NCBI GenBank assembly: GCA_022578965.1
Contig: MU401093.1
Location: 1 to 10,000, forward strand
From: Xylaria sp. FL1777
Lineage: Eukaryota > Ascomycota > Sordariomycetes > Xylariales > Xylariaceae
Direction: 5' to 3'
DNA length: 10,000 nucleotides
Positions 1 to 8,526 of this stretch are shown here, in pieces. The stretch's first letter is position 1, and each line of letters opens with the position of its first letter. The notes beneath the pieces were generated by a model, which was given only the letters and a program-made list of their open reading frames with translations, was not told where the DNA came from and did not search any database. Made by a program: the position numbers and the translations under genes.

Positions 1-450
1 AACAAAATGCAAACATTAATATTTCTTAAATTAAAATAAAACAACTAAACAATAAATTAAAATTTAAAAAACTTAGCTTTTTTAAAATTAAAAAAATTAT
101 TTTACTTATTAACTATAAACTATTATTATTAAAAAATATGCAAATTTACTTTATTTTTTATATTTTTTTATTAAAACTAGCACTTATTAAAACACTTATT
201 AAAACATAACTAAAAATAAAAACAAATTAAAACGTTTATAAAATTAAAAGTATACTAGATTTTTATTAAAACAATAGTAACTTAAAGTATTTTATTAAAT
301 AAAAAAAATATTTATATGCTAATAATACTTAAGAACTTAAAAAATACTTAAAAACTGCTAAAATAGTTATAAATTAGTTTTATTGCTAATATTTTAACTG
401 CTTAAAACTAGAAAAAAAAGGTTAACTTTAAAAAAAACGCTTAAAAAGTT

Positions 451-915
451 CTAATTAAACTTAGATAAAATAGCTTGCGCTGCTTTAGCTTGCTTTTTTT
501 GTTATTTTTGCTTTTTTGCTAGCGCTTTTTGTTCTTTTTTAATATGTTTTATTTTGTTTAGTTTATTTAAAAACTAAAGCTTTCGCTAAACTATTTTAAT
601 ACTTTTTGCTTTTAAAAAACGTTTTTGTATGTAAAGCTAAGCTAACTTACTTAAAATAAAATTAAAGCTATTTTAAGCTTGTTTTAATTTTTTTTAAACT
701 AAAAATAGCTATTGCTTTGCTTGCTTTTTTTTCTTTTTAAAATAACGGTGTTTAAAGATTATATTATTAATTAAGTTAATTAGAACCTCTAATTTGTTGC
801 AAGAGCAACTAGCGCTAAAAACAAGGCATGACTTTATAGCTAGTAAAGTTAATAAAAAAGGCAAAAATAAGTCTTTGCTTTGTTTTAAATAAGCGGTTAG
901 TTTTTTTAATGCGCT
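451..915 (-). pseudogene. Decayed Cys-containing, coiled-coil-like protein of element E
   Basis: A single minus-strand frame runs from about 915 to a stop at 451-453 without a frameshift, about 154 codons, broken by in-frame TAA/TAG that RIP would make from CAA/CAG. The first part is Ser/Leu-rich and holds a small Cys cluster (Cys codons near 826-829, then SCSCNK around 795), which may be the rest of a zinc-binding motif. The second half is rich in Lys, Gln and Ala (for example KALAKKQK followed by KKQAKAAQ) and should form a helix or coiled coil; many of the Lys codons probably were Glu. The other copy at 4539-5069 has the same frame and the same stop position. Similar Cys-motif plus coiled-coil proteins are, as I recall, common in repeats of ascomycete genomes, but I cannot name a family. 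The start codon is not identifiable: an in-frame TAA at 916-918 may itself be a mutated codon. Function is unknown. Confidence 0.55.
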
Positions 916-962
916 TTAACATTATAACATATAAAAGAAAAAAGAAAAAAGAATACTTATAG

Positions 963-985
963 AAAATTGTTAAAACAACAATTTT
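963..985. repeat. Hairpin upstream of the element E frame
   Basis: AAAATTGTT (963-971) and AACAATTTT (977-985) form a perfect 9-bp inverted repeat around a 5-nt loop. It lies just upstream of the decayed frame of this copy. Copy 3 keeps a similar inverted repeat near 4477-4497, with A/T replacing G/C on both arms. Its role is unknown. Confidence 0.5.
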
Positions 986-1111
986 AGAAAAAAGGAAATA
1001 ATGTTACAAAATTAGCACAAGAATAGCTTTTAAAGCAGCTTAATGCTTTTATATATATTTTGCACCTTTTTTTTTGCTAGCTAAAGCTAAAGTTATATAA
1101 TAACTTACTTG

Positions 1112-1215
1112 GCTTACTAAGCTTATAATAATTTAAAGCTTACTAAGCTTACAATAATTTAAAGCTTACTAAGCTTATAATAATTTAATGCTTATTAAAC
1201 TTATAGTAATCTAAA
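1112..1215. repeat. 26-bp minisatellite, four units, in element E copy 1
   Basis: Four head-to-tail 26-bp units start at 1112, 1138, 1164 and 1190. The first begins GCTTACTAAGCTTATAATAA. Units 1 to 3 differ at one or two positions and the fourth is more diverged. The same four-unit array, reverse-complemented, is in copy 3 at 4245-4348, so it belongs to the element and predates the split of the copies. Confidence 0.85.
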
Positions 1216-1461
1216 AGAAGTTACTATTTTTTTTACCTTTTTTTTGTTTATATAAACATGCACTTTTTATATTTAGTTATTTACTTAATTTTAGTTTTTT
1301 AGCTATTAATTTTTTATAACTATTAAGCACTAATATACTTATTACTTTTAATTTTTTAAGACTTCTATTAATGCATAGTAGTAAAAGTACCCCGAAAACC
1401 TCCTTAACGAACTACCGTTAAAAATTCTATTGTTACTTACAAATTAAAACCCCAAGGGCGA

Positions 1462-1487
1462 ACCTGTTATATTAATATATAACAGGT
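1462..1487. repeat. Subterminal palindrome of element E copy 1
   Basis: ACCTGTTATAT (1462-1472) and its exact complement ATATAACAGGT (1477-1487) flank a 4-nt loop, six bases inside the 5' terminus of the element. Palindromes also sit at 3455-3480 and 3974-3999 next to the ends of the other copies. It may be a transposase-binding or hairpin-forming end, by inference only. Confidence 0.75.
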
Positions 1488-1495
1488 CTGTTATA

Positions 1496-2640
1496 GCTTT
1501 TAGTAAATTAAAATATTAATAAAAAACAAAAAAAAATGCTATTTTTTATGTTATACTATTTTAAATAGCTTAGCTAAACTTTTGTAATAAGTTTAAAAAG
1601 TTTTTAAAAATAATAAAGCTAAACTAAACAATATACATTATGTTATAAATATTTATTTTTATTTTAAAAGCTATAATAACAAGCATAATTTAACAAAAAA
1701 AATCTAGCTTTATAAACTTGTTATATAACTGCTATTAGTTATTAAAACATATATTTGCATTATATTTTTAAATAAGGCATTTTATTTTAATTAAAGTAAA
1801 CCTTAACTTTTAAAGCTATATTATTAAAAAATAGCGCATAGCAATAAGCTTTTTTTTATTATTTATAAAAACAATAGTTTTAAGAATTAAGTATATTATA
1901 CTATGCTATATTTTATTAATTAAAAAACTTAATTGCTAGTAATTTTTTATAATAGTACTTTTTTTTATAAAATAAACAACAAAAAATATATTAAACTAAT
2001 TAACTAAAGTATAAATAAATTATAGTTTTTTTAAACAAATATTTAGCTATTAAAATCTAGCTTTAAGCAATATAAACTTTTAAGCGTTTAAACTTAATAT
2101 AATAATATAGCTAAACTATAATATATTTTATAAAACTAATGCTTTTATATAATATATATTAAAATATATAATCTAGAAATCTTTTTATTAATAAACTATA
2201 TAAAGCTTATTAATAGTTATAAACATAATTTTTTAGTTAAATAAAAAGTTATAAAACAAATTAATAAAATATTTTTAAGTAGCTTATTTAAACCTAAAAA
2301 TAATATATATAAAGTATTTTAAAGCTAACTTAGCTTATATAGCATTATTTTATTAAACAATAAAAATATACTTTTATAATTATTTATATAGTATTAATTA
2401 ACTTTTATTATATTATTTATTATTAATAATAAACAAGTATTAAAAATTTAAGCAATTAAATTAAACTAATTATATTTTAATTGTTTTAATAAACATAACT
2501 ACAAAATTATTATACTTTGTATAATAACTAAAATAATTTATAATATAATGTTTTTTTTATAACTAGTTTAAACTACTAGTATAATATTATTATAATAAAA
2601 TATTATATGCTAAATTAACTTAATTTGCTTAGCTTTAAGC
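1496..2640 (-). pseudogene. Decayed RecQ-like SF2 DNA helicase
   Basis: On the minus strand, helicase motifs appear in the right order through RIP damage. Motif I reads TSYKKN at 2550-2567 (compare TGxGKS), preceded by ILVV and a region like the RecQ Q motif near 2620. A motif II-like ITINKLYIV lies around 2195-2217 (compare IDExHxV). Motif IV-like KTIVFINN is at about 1858-1881. A motif V-like segment (IIAFKIKIN, compare ATxAFGMGID) is at 1651-1677, followed by MYIV*FSF and then motif VI-like LLQKFS*AI at 1564-1593 (compare LLQRxGRAxR). Everything from 2217 down to 1555 is in one frame; motif I is in another, so at least one indel lies between. Stops are TAA/TAG as from Gln or Arg. RecQ-type helicases are often carried by dispersed or subtelomeric repeats in fungi. 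The C-terminal end is cut by element E copy 1. Family-level certainty is good; telomere-linked status is not shown. Confidence 0.7.
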
Positions 2641-3184
2641 TTAAGCTTATATAATTTGTTAAATTAATAATAATTTAAAATAATATTAATAATAGCTTAT
2701 ATAAAGTTATATTTTAATATATGTTATTAGTTATGTTTTAATTATAGCAAAATATGCTATATAAAATACTAAATATAATTGCTAAATAAATGCTTTAATA
2801 CTATATTACTAGCTAGTTTATTTAGTTTGCTAAGTTTTTTAATAAATTTTAAAAGTTTTAAAGCTATTAGTTTTTTTAAAAAGCAACTATTAATTAAGCT
2901 AAAGCTAAAATTGTTAAAAGTTTATAGTTTTATAATAAAGTAAAAAAATAACATTAATTAATAAATTAACAAATAAAGCTTAATTTTTAACTATTTAAGC
3001 TTAAAACACTATAATATAATAAAATATCTTAATTATAAAGTTAGCACTAAATATAAGCATTACTATAAAAAGCCTTAAGCAATATTATAATTGTTTTTTT
3101 TAAGTTTTATTAACGAATAATTTATAAGTGTAAATAATATACATATATATATAAAGTAAACCTTAGCTTAAAAATCAACAAAAA
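2641..3184. other. Unassigned RIP-mutated stretch beside the helicase
   Basis: This lies directly upstream of the helicase domain on the minus strand and probably holds the decayed N-terminal part of that protein, but no motif was recognised on either strand. One plus-strand frame is stop-free for about 50 codons around 2783-2939. That is only mildly unusual in such DNA and I do not call a gene from it. The stretch ends at the little-mutated inverted-repeat unit that begins at 3185. Confidence 0.4.
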
Positions 3185-3312
3185 TGCTTTAAACTAAAAT
3201 ATATAAAACGTAGGCCTTAAACCTATAAATATATTTGCATAAGCCCCTAAAAAAGGTAGGTTATAGCTTGCAGCAAGCGCAGCTTACTGTTCTATGTTTT
3301 TAGTTTAAAGCA
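3185..3312. mobile_element. MITE-like unit with 15-bp perfect terminal inverted repeats
   Basis: TGCTTTAAACTAAAA at 3185-3199 is exactly complementary to TTTTAGTTTAAAGCA at 3298-3312, giving a 128-bp unit with perfect ends in DNA where other repeats are heavily mutated. The interior is visibly richer in G+C than its flanks and keeps CpA and GpC steps (GCAGCAAGCGCAGC near 3269-3283), so it was not hit strongly by RIP. RIP usually ignores duplications shorter than about 400 bp, which would explain this. No target-site duplication could be seen. It is too short to code for a transposase. It could instead be a conserved hairpin of a larger element. Confidence 0.6.
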
Positions 3313-3321
3313 CCTAAAATA

Positions 3322-3486
3322 ATTAATACATTTATTATTTTTAAACTTTTAAAATTTCTATTAATGCATAGTAATAAAAGTACTTTAAAAACCTTCTTAA
3401 TAAACTACTGTTAAAGATCTTATTATTACTTACAAATTAAGACCTTAAGGGCAAACCTGTTATATTAATATATAATAAGTCTATTA
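3322..3486 (-). mobile_element. Element E fragment, 5' end, minus orientation
   Basis: These bases match the 5' terminal roughly 165 bp of element E copy 1 (about 1330-1493) in the same orientation, up to the exact terminus. The subterminal palindrome is present at 3455-3480. Differences from copy 1 are almost all C to T or G to A, for example CCCCG against CTTTA, so this copy has been hit harder. The left side ends about 9 bp from the MITE-like unit. Confidence 0.75.
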
Positions 3487-3487
3487 C

Positions 3488-3963
3488 ATTATTTTAGTAG
3501 TTTTTAAGTATTTTTTAAGTTTTTAAGTATTATTAGCATATAAGTATTTTTTTTATTTAATAAAATACTTTAAGTTATTATTGTTTTAACAAAAATTTAG
3601 TATACTTTTAATTTTATAAACGTTTTAATTTATTTTTATTTTTAATTGTGTTTTAATAAATATTTTAATAAATGTTAATTTTAGTAAAAAAATGTAAAAA
3701 ATAAAATAAATTTGCATATTTTTTAGTAATAATAATTTATAATTAGTAAATAAAATAACTTCTTTAATTTTAAAAAAGCCAAATTTTTTAAATTTTAATT
3801 TATTGCTTAGTTGTTTTGTTTTAATTTAAAAAATATTAATGTTTGCATTTTGTTTTTATTATAGCAAGTAAACTTTGTTTTTTTTTTTAAAAGTTAATTC
3901 ATTAGTTTGTTTTTTATTATAATATACTAACATTTGTTATTATAAAAACTAAAAATGTAATTA
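3488..3963 (+). mobile_element. Element E fragment, 3' end, plus orientation
   Basis: These 476 bp match the last 476 bp of copy 3 (about 5152-5628) and the left part of copy 1 (reverse strand, 1 to about 375). Its terminus at 3963 is followed by TATA and then by the start of copy 3. It is joined at about 3487 to a 5' end in opposite orientation, so the two pieces form a chimeric, internally deleted element or two overlapping insertions. Nothing coding is visible in it. Confidence 0.75.
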
Positions 3964-3973
3964 TATATAACAA

Positions 3974-3999
3974 ACCTATTATATATTAATATAACAGGT
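3974..3999. repeat. Subterminal palindrome of element E copy 3
   Basis: ACCTATTATAT (3974-3984) faces ATATAACAGGT (3989-3999) across 4 nt. It is the same palindrome as at 1462-1487, with one arm base changed G to A at 3978. The change breaks one pair, as expected from RIP after loss of function. Confidence 0.7.
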
Positions 4000-4244
4000 T
4001 TGCTTTTAAGGTTTTAATTTGCAAGTAATAATAAGATTTTTAGCAGTAGTTCATTAAAGAGGTTTTTAAGGTACTTTTATTACTATGTATTAATAAAGGT
4101 TTTAAAGAATTAAAAGTAATAAGTATATTAATGCTTAGTAGTTATAAAAATTAATAGCTAAAAAACTAGAACTAAATAAATAACTAAATATAAAAAGTAT
4201 ATAATTATATAAACAAAAAAAAAGTAAAAAAAGTAATAATCTTT

Positions 4245-4348
4245 TTTAAATTATTATAAGTTTAATAAGTATTAAATTATTATAAGCTTAGTAAGCTTTA
4301 AATTATTGTAAGCTTAATAAGCTTTAAATTACTATAAACTTAATAAAC
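4245..4348. repeat. 26-bp minisatellite, four units, in element E copy 3
   Basis: Four 26-bp units start at 4245, 4271, 4297 and 4323. They are the reverse complement of the array at 1112-1215. Unit number is the same in both copies, so no expansion or contraction has happened since they separated. Confidence 0.85.
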
Positions 4349-4538
4349 TAAATAAGTTGTTATATAACTTTAGCTTTAGTTAGCAAAAAAAAAAATGCAA
4401 AATATATATAAAAGCATTAAGCTGCTTTAAAAGCTACTTTTATGCTAATTTTATAATATTATTTCTTTTTTTCTAGAATTATTATTTTAATAATTTTTCG
4501 TAAGTATTTTTTTTTTTTTTTTTATATTAAAATATTAA

Positions 4539-5069
4539 AGCGTATTAAAAAAACTAACTGTTTATTTAAAACAAAGTAAAAACTTATTTTTGCTTTTTTT
4601 ATTAATTTTACTAGTTATAAAGTTATGCTTTATTTTTGCTGCTTTAATTAGTTATTAACGTATAAAATAACAAATAATATATTTTATTGCTTTAAATATA
4701 TATGCGTTAATTACTTTTGCAATAAATTAAAAGTTTTAATTAACTTAATTAATAATATAATTTTTAAGTACTATTATTTTAAAAAAAAAAAAAAAGCAAG
4801 CAAAGCAATAGTTATTTTTAGTTTAAAAAAAATTAAAACAAATTTAAAATAGCTTTAATTTTGTTTTAAGCAAGTTAGCTTAGCTTTATATACAAAAACG
4901 TTTTTTAAAAGCAAAAAGTATTAAAATAGTTTAGCAAAAGCTTTAGTTTTTAAATAAATTAAACAAAATAAAACATATTAAAAAAAAACAAAAAGCGCTA
5001 ATAAAAAAGCAAAAACAATAAAAAAAGCAAGCTAAAGCAATATAAGCTGCTTTATTTAAATTTAATTAA
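4539..5069 (+). pseudogene. Decayed Cys-containing, coiled-coil-like protein of element E, copy 3
   Basis: This is the plus-strand counterpart of the frame at 451-915. Frame 3 is kept from 4539 to the TAA at 5067-5069, the same stop position as the TAG in copy 1, so that stop is probably the original one. Earlier in-frame TAA/TAG codons fall where CAA/CAG would be expected. The Lys/Gln/Ala-rich C-terminal part (KKQKALIKKQKQ) is preserved. About 60 extra bases near 4640-4710, inside the Cys-rich part, are absent from copy 1; because the frame is kept overall the length difference is a multiple of three. One of the Cys codons seen in copy 1 is Tyr here, as G to A would give. No function can be assigned and the start is unknown. 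Confidence 0.5.
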
Positions 5070-5628
5070 AATTTTTTAAGCATTTTTTTTAAAGTTAACC
5101 TTTTTTTTTTAGTTTTAAGCAGTTAAAATATTAACAATAAAACTAATTTATAATTATTTTAGTAGTTTTTAAGTATTTTTTAAGTTTTTAAGTATTATTA
5201 ACATATAAATATTTTCTTTATTTAATAAATTATTTTAAGTTATTATTGTTTTAACAAAATTTTAATATGTTTTTAACTTTATAAACGTTTTAATTTATTT
5301 TTATTTTTAGTTATGTTTTAATAAATATTTTAATAAATACTAGTTTTAGTAAAAAAATGTAAAAAATAAAGTAAATTTGCATATTTTTTAATAATAATAG
5401 TTTATAGTTAATAAATAAAATAACTTCTTTAATTTTAAAAAAACTAAGTTTTTTAAATTTTAATTTATTGCTTAGTTATTTTATTTTAATTTAAAAAATA
5501 TTAATGTTTATATTTTGTTTTTGTTATAATAAGTAAACTTTATTTTTTTTTTAAAAAGTTAATTCTTTAGTTCGTTTTTTATTATAATATATTAATATTT
5601 ATTGTTATAAAAACTAAAAACATAGTTA

Positions 5629-6587
5629 TAGTTTAGCTTATAACGTTTTAATTTTTATTGCAATAATTTTTGCTTAAAATACTATAATTAAAATAATAAG
5701 TGCTTTTATTAATGTTTTTTTTTGTTTTTTAATAGTTGCTTGCTATTTATAAACAGCTTTATGCAAAAATATGTTTATATTTTTATTTATTAATATATTA
5801 TATAAAATTTATGCTATTAATAATAATTTTATTGAATTATTTTATTAATAATAATTTGTATAACTTAAACAAACAGCTTATTAGCTATGCTAATAGTTAT
5901 TTAGTAAAACTTTATACAAATAAAAACCTTCTTTAAAGCAAAAACCACTTATACATACAAAGTATGCAACAGTTTTGCTATAGATCTTATTAATGTGCTG
6001 CTTTTTTTATATAATACTCCGCTTTTTAAATTTTATACGCTAAGTTAGCAGCACTTCTGCTTCATAATGCAAAAGTATAAAAATTAGCGCGCTAACAAAG
6101 GAGTTTTCTGTTAATTAGTAATAAAAGCGCTCTTTTGCTAGCTTTAAGTTTTATAAGCCGTAAATAATACAGTATTAAGTAGATTTTAAGCATTATATAG
6201 CGCTATATTTTTTATAAATTGCTTAGCGCTAAGCAGTAAGCTTTAAGTTTTAATTACGCTAAAAATATAAGCTGTTTGTTATACAAAAAAACTAATGCCT
6301 ATGTAACATTAGCAGCAAAAGCTAAAGCTGCCTGTTTTTATAATAGCTAATACACTAAGTTAATTACTTATATTGCTGCATTAGCAAAAAAGCAAAATCT
6401 TTAAACTTTTAGCTTAGCTATTTAATTTCTAATTTTTATGCCTTTAGTGCAGCAAGCATGCAGTTTAAACCAAGCTAGAAGCAAACCAACTTTTGCTCTA
6501 AAGCAAAGCAACTGCAAACCAAGCAAAACTTAAACCCATAACTTTAAAAAAAGTAGTTAAGCATATGCCACTATGCCACTAAGCCTT
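5629..6587. other. Unassigned sequence with a less-mutated island (about 5940-6587)
   Basis: The first 300 bp are as AT-rich as the flanks. From about 5940 the G+C content rises and CpA steps are common again, most clearly at 6430-6560 (repeated AAACCAA and GCAAACC words), so RIP was weak or absent. Plus-strand frame 3 reads as a plausible protein with scattered TAA/TAG from about 5631 to 6402 and beyond. Its stop-free part, 5736-5933, starts with TTG and has no ATG. The minus strand can also be read as a plausible protein over 6450-5950, so the coding strand is undecided and no domain was recognised. The segment is bounded on the left by element E copy 3 and on the right by the abrupt end of the retrotransposon integrase. 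It may be remnants of a host gene or of an unrecognised element. Confidence 0.45.
6565..6580. repeat. 8-bp tandem duplication at the retrotransposon junction
   Basis: ATGCCACT occurs twice in a row (6565-6572 and 6573-6580), within 8 bp of the point where integrase similarity stops (about 6587). It may be a scar of the joining event, or slippage. Confidence 0.5.
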
Positions 6588-7200
6588 ATTTTATTAATAG
6601 TTAATATAACTTTATAAATATTGTTTTAATATTTAGTTTAGTTTTTTTGTTTATTTATTAGTTTATAAATAATAAGCAATTAAAAACTTTAGTTTAATAC
6701 TAATAAGTTTAAAAAAACTAATTTTAAACTTAAAAGTAAACAGTTTATTTTAGTTTAAAATAATTTTTTTTAATAGCTTATGTTTATTTAAATATTAGCA
6801 TATAAAAGCATATATAAATTATTTAGCTATTGCATTTTTTTTAAATAATAAAAAATAAGCATACTTAATAAGTTTATTACTAATAACTTATATTTTATTA
6901 TATTATATTTTTATAATTAAATTAATTAATAAAAATAATGCTATAATAAAATTTTAAACAATAGTATATTATGCTTATTTAAATATTTATATAAATTATA
7001 GTAGTTTATAAAGCTTATATTAAGCTACTTTAGCTTTATTATAAATATTACACTTTTTTATAATAGCTTTAATTATATTTTATAGTTTTAAAAAATTGTA
7101 TTTTTTTTATAGTTATTTAACTATTTTTGTTACTTTTTAATGTTTATATAATAAATATTTATAAAACTTCTTAATAAACTTATTTTATAAAAATTTTAAT
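6588..7200 (-). pseudogene. Integrase domain of the gypsy pol relic
   Basis: All motifs are in one minus-strand frame. The HHCC zinc finger is seen as LLYKH (His codon 7140-7142), then KCNIYNKAKVA, with the first Cys kept (TGT, 7050-7052) and the second turned to Tyr (7041-7043). The catalytic triad has been destroyed in the direction RIP predicts: first Asp now Asn in NFI (6951-6953), second Asp now Asn in N*NKLFT (6753-6755), and Glu now Lys in TNK*TKKLNQ (6645-6647), the usual TDGQTERLNQ motif. The stretch between reads VISNKLIKYAYFL, the family's VxDRLTKxAHFxP. The domain ends at YINY**N, about 30 residues after the Glu, where the next unrelated sequence begins, so its C-terminal part is lost. 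In the living element it would insert the cDNA into the genome. Confidence 0.9.
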
Positions 7201-7399
7201 AAATAAACTTTACGTTTATATATTAGCTTATTATTTTTTAATTTTTTGTATTTTTATAGCTATATTAACTTTTTTAAGTTTTAAGCTTATTATAGCTATA
7301 TATTTATAAAGTTTTTAAGTATAATTTTAACTTTTAAGCTTTTATTTTTTTAAAAATATAGCACTTAAATGTTTTTTTTTTAAAACTTTAAATCTTTTT

Positions 7400-7870
7400 T
7401 AACTTTGTTAGCTTAATATGTTTGCTTAAATGTTTTTTTTTTTTTTTAATATAGCATATTTTAAAGTTAAATTTAAAAAAAAAACTATTTAATTTTTATA
7501 TTATTTAGTAATTTTTTATATAGTTATAAATTTTATTAAGTTTTAATAATTTAAATAAATTTTAATTAGCTTTATAATTTTTATAAAAAATAGTTTTTAC
7601 TTTTTAAGTGCTATAATAATTATAAGTAGTTCTTTATTATATATAAAGTATTATAATATTACGTTTTATAGTGCTTTAAAGTAATAAGCTACTAAGTACT
7701 ATTTTTTATTGTTTTTTAATTATTTTAAAACTTTTATAATTATATTATTTAAAGCATTTATTTTTAGTTTTTTTTTTTTTTTATAAATTAAGTAGTTTAA
7801 CTACAAAATTAAAAATACCTTTTAGTTTTAGTTCTTTAAAAGCTTTTTAAGCTTCTTTTAAAATTAAAAA
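7400..7870 (-). pseudogene. RT-RNase H connection and RNase H domain of the gypsy pol relic
   Basis: The connection reads EA*KAFKEL (7830-7856; usual EAQKAFEELK). RNase H starts at LKINA (7753-7767; usual LETDAS, with the first catalytic Asp lost to Asn) and continues through VAYYFKAL (7669-7692; usual VAYYSRKL) and NKELL (7624-7638; usual DKELL). It ends in a Lys-run followed by a decayed ADALSRR-like end near 7410. The frame changes between 7830 and 7767 and again between about 7400 and 7145, so there are at least two indels besides the point mutations. It would degrade the RNA template of the cDNA hybrid. Confidence 0.88.
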
Positions 7871-7879
7871 GAATTTTTC

Positions 7880-8526
7880 TTTATATTTTTTTTTTTATAT
7901 ATTTTATAAAATAAAATGCTATTTTTTTAAAGTTTTAAATTAACATTTAAACATAGTTTAAAAATTTTAATGCTTATTATATATTTATACTAATAATTAA
8001 ATTAAATATTTTTTAGTTTTATACTATATTAATTTTTAACTATTAAATTTATATTTGTTTTAAAATAATTATAAATCTTAAAAAGTTAATTTTTTATATA
8101 TGCTATATATATTTTTTTATATTAAGTTATAATTTTGCTTGTTTAAATGTTTTTAATACTTAAGTTATATGTTTTTTATGTTCTTTTAATGTTTTAAAAT
8201 AAATTAAAATATTATTTAAATAAATAAATATAAACTTATTTAAAAACTTTTATAAAATTATTATTATTATATATTAAAAACTAATTAATATGTTTTATAG
8301 TTTTTATAGCATAACTATATACTTATATAGTTTATATATTGTTTATATAGCAGTTTTTTATTTTTTTCTTTTAGCTATTTTAATAGCATAATATTTATTT
8401 AAAATATTAACTATTATAAACTACTTTGCTTAGCTAATATTTTTTTTTATAATGATTAATAAAATAAAAAAATATTTATTTGCAATAATAATTACGTTTA
8501 ATAATTAATAATTAATTATTATTTAT
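7880..8526 (-). pseudogene. Reverse transcriptase, main part, of the gypsy pol relic
   Basis: The motifs in order on the minus strand start with INY*LLN then IANKYF (about 8470-8524), the family's DYRxLN and RYPLP. VNILNKYYAIKIA follows (usual LDIRDAYHxIRI), then KTAI*TIYKLYKYIVM (from 8357; usual KTAFRTRYGxYEYxVMPFG). The catalytic box is YLNNILIY at 8199-8222 (usual YLDDILIYS, both Asp now Asn). LKEHKKHIT and LNIKKY (usual LNxxKC) come next, and FLRFII near 8073-8087 (usual FLGxxI). Length and order are typical of Ty3/gypsy. Stops are TAA in place of Gln, Arg or Trp. It is interrupted upstream, just before DYRxLN, by the tailed retroposon. Confidence 0.92.

Larger units (their letters stand above)
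1..1493 (-). mobile_element. Element E, copy 1 (RIP-mutated, cut by window edge)
   Basis: Read on the minus strand, this matches the plus-strand copy at 3968-5628 along its whole length. Shared landmarks in order are a terminal TAACAGACC, an 11-bp-arm palindrome, a 26-bp minisatellite, a small hairpin, a decayed reading frame and a non-coding 3' tail. The 5' terminus is at 1493, next to a TA at 1494-1495, which suits a TA target duplication. Base 1 corresponds to about 5519 of the other copy, so roughly 110 bp of the 3' end lie outside the window. Differences between copies are nearly all C/T or G/A, as RIP produces. This copy is the least mutated, especially at 1380-1493. It lacks about 60 bp present in copy 3 near the Cys-rich part of the frame. 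No transposase motif was recognised, so the element looks non-autonomous. It abuts the decayed helicase and may have inserted into it. Confidence 0.8.
3968..5628 (+). mobile_element. Element E, copy 3 (both ends present, RIP-mutated)
   Basis: This 1661-bp copy starts TAACAAACC and ends ATAGTTA. A TA lies on each side (3966-3967 and 5629-5630), which fits a TA-duplicating transposon of the Tc1/mariner/pogo type. The terminal inverted repeat is only 4 to 6 bp (TATAAC / GTTATA counting the TA), so the ends are inferred mainly from where copies 1, 2 and 3 start and stop matching. Order inside: palindrome, minisatellite, hairpin, decayed small frame at 4539-5069, then a roughly 475-bp non-coding 3' tail. 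No DDE transposase motif was recognised, so it was probably mobilised by another element. The 3' tail recurs at 3488-3963, which could be mistaken for an LTR pair. Confidence 0.75.

Noticed and set aside
2783..3079. Plus-strand coding frame with few stops
   Set aside because: The stop-free length is only modestly above expectation in this composition, it is opposite to the helicase relic, and no domain is recognisable.
3488..5628. LTR retrotransposon with roughly 475-bp LTRs at 3488-3963 and 5152-5628
   Set aside because: The left copy is the 3' end of a separate element E, because the termini at 3963 and 3968 are adjacent ends, and copy 1 shows the tail only once next to the same internal sequence. 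There are no TG...CA ends and no primer-binding site.
5736..5936. 66-codon open frame, plus strand
   Set aside because: It starts at TTG, has no RBS or promoter context relevant to a fungus, and consists of AT-biased residues (Leu, Ile, Tyr, Asn). It is at best a stop-free stretch of a decayed longer frame.
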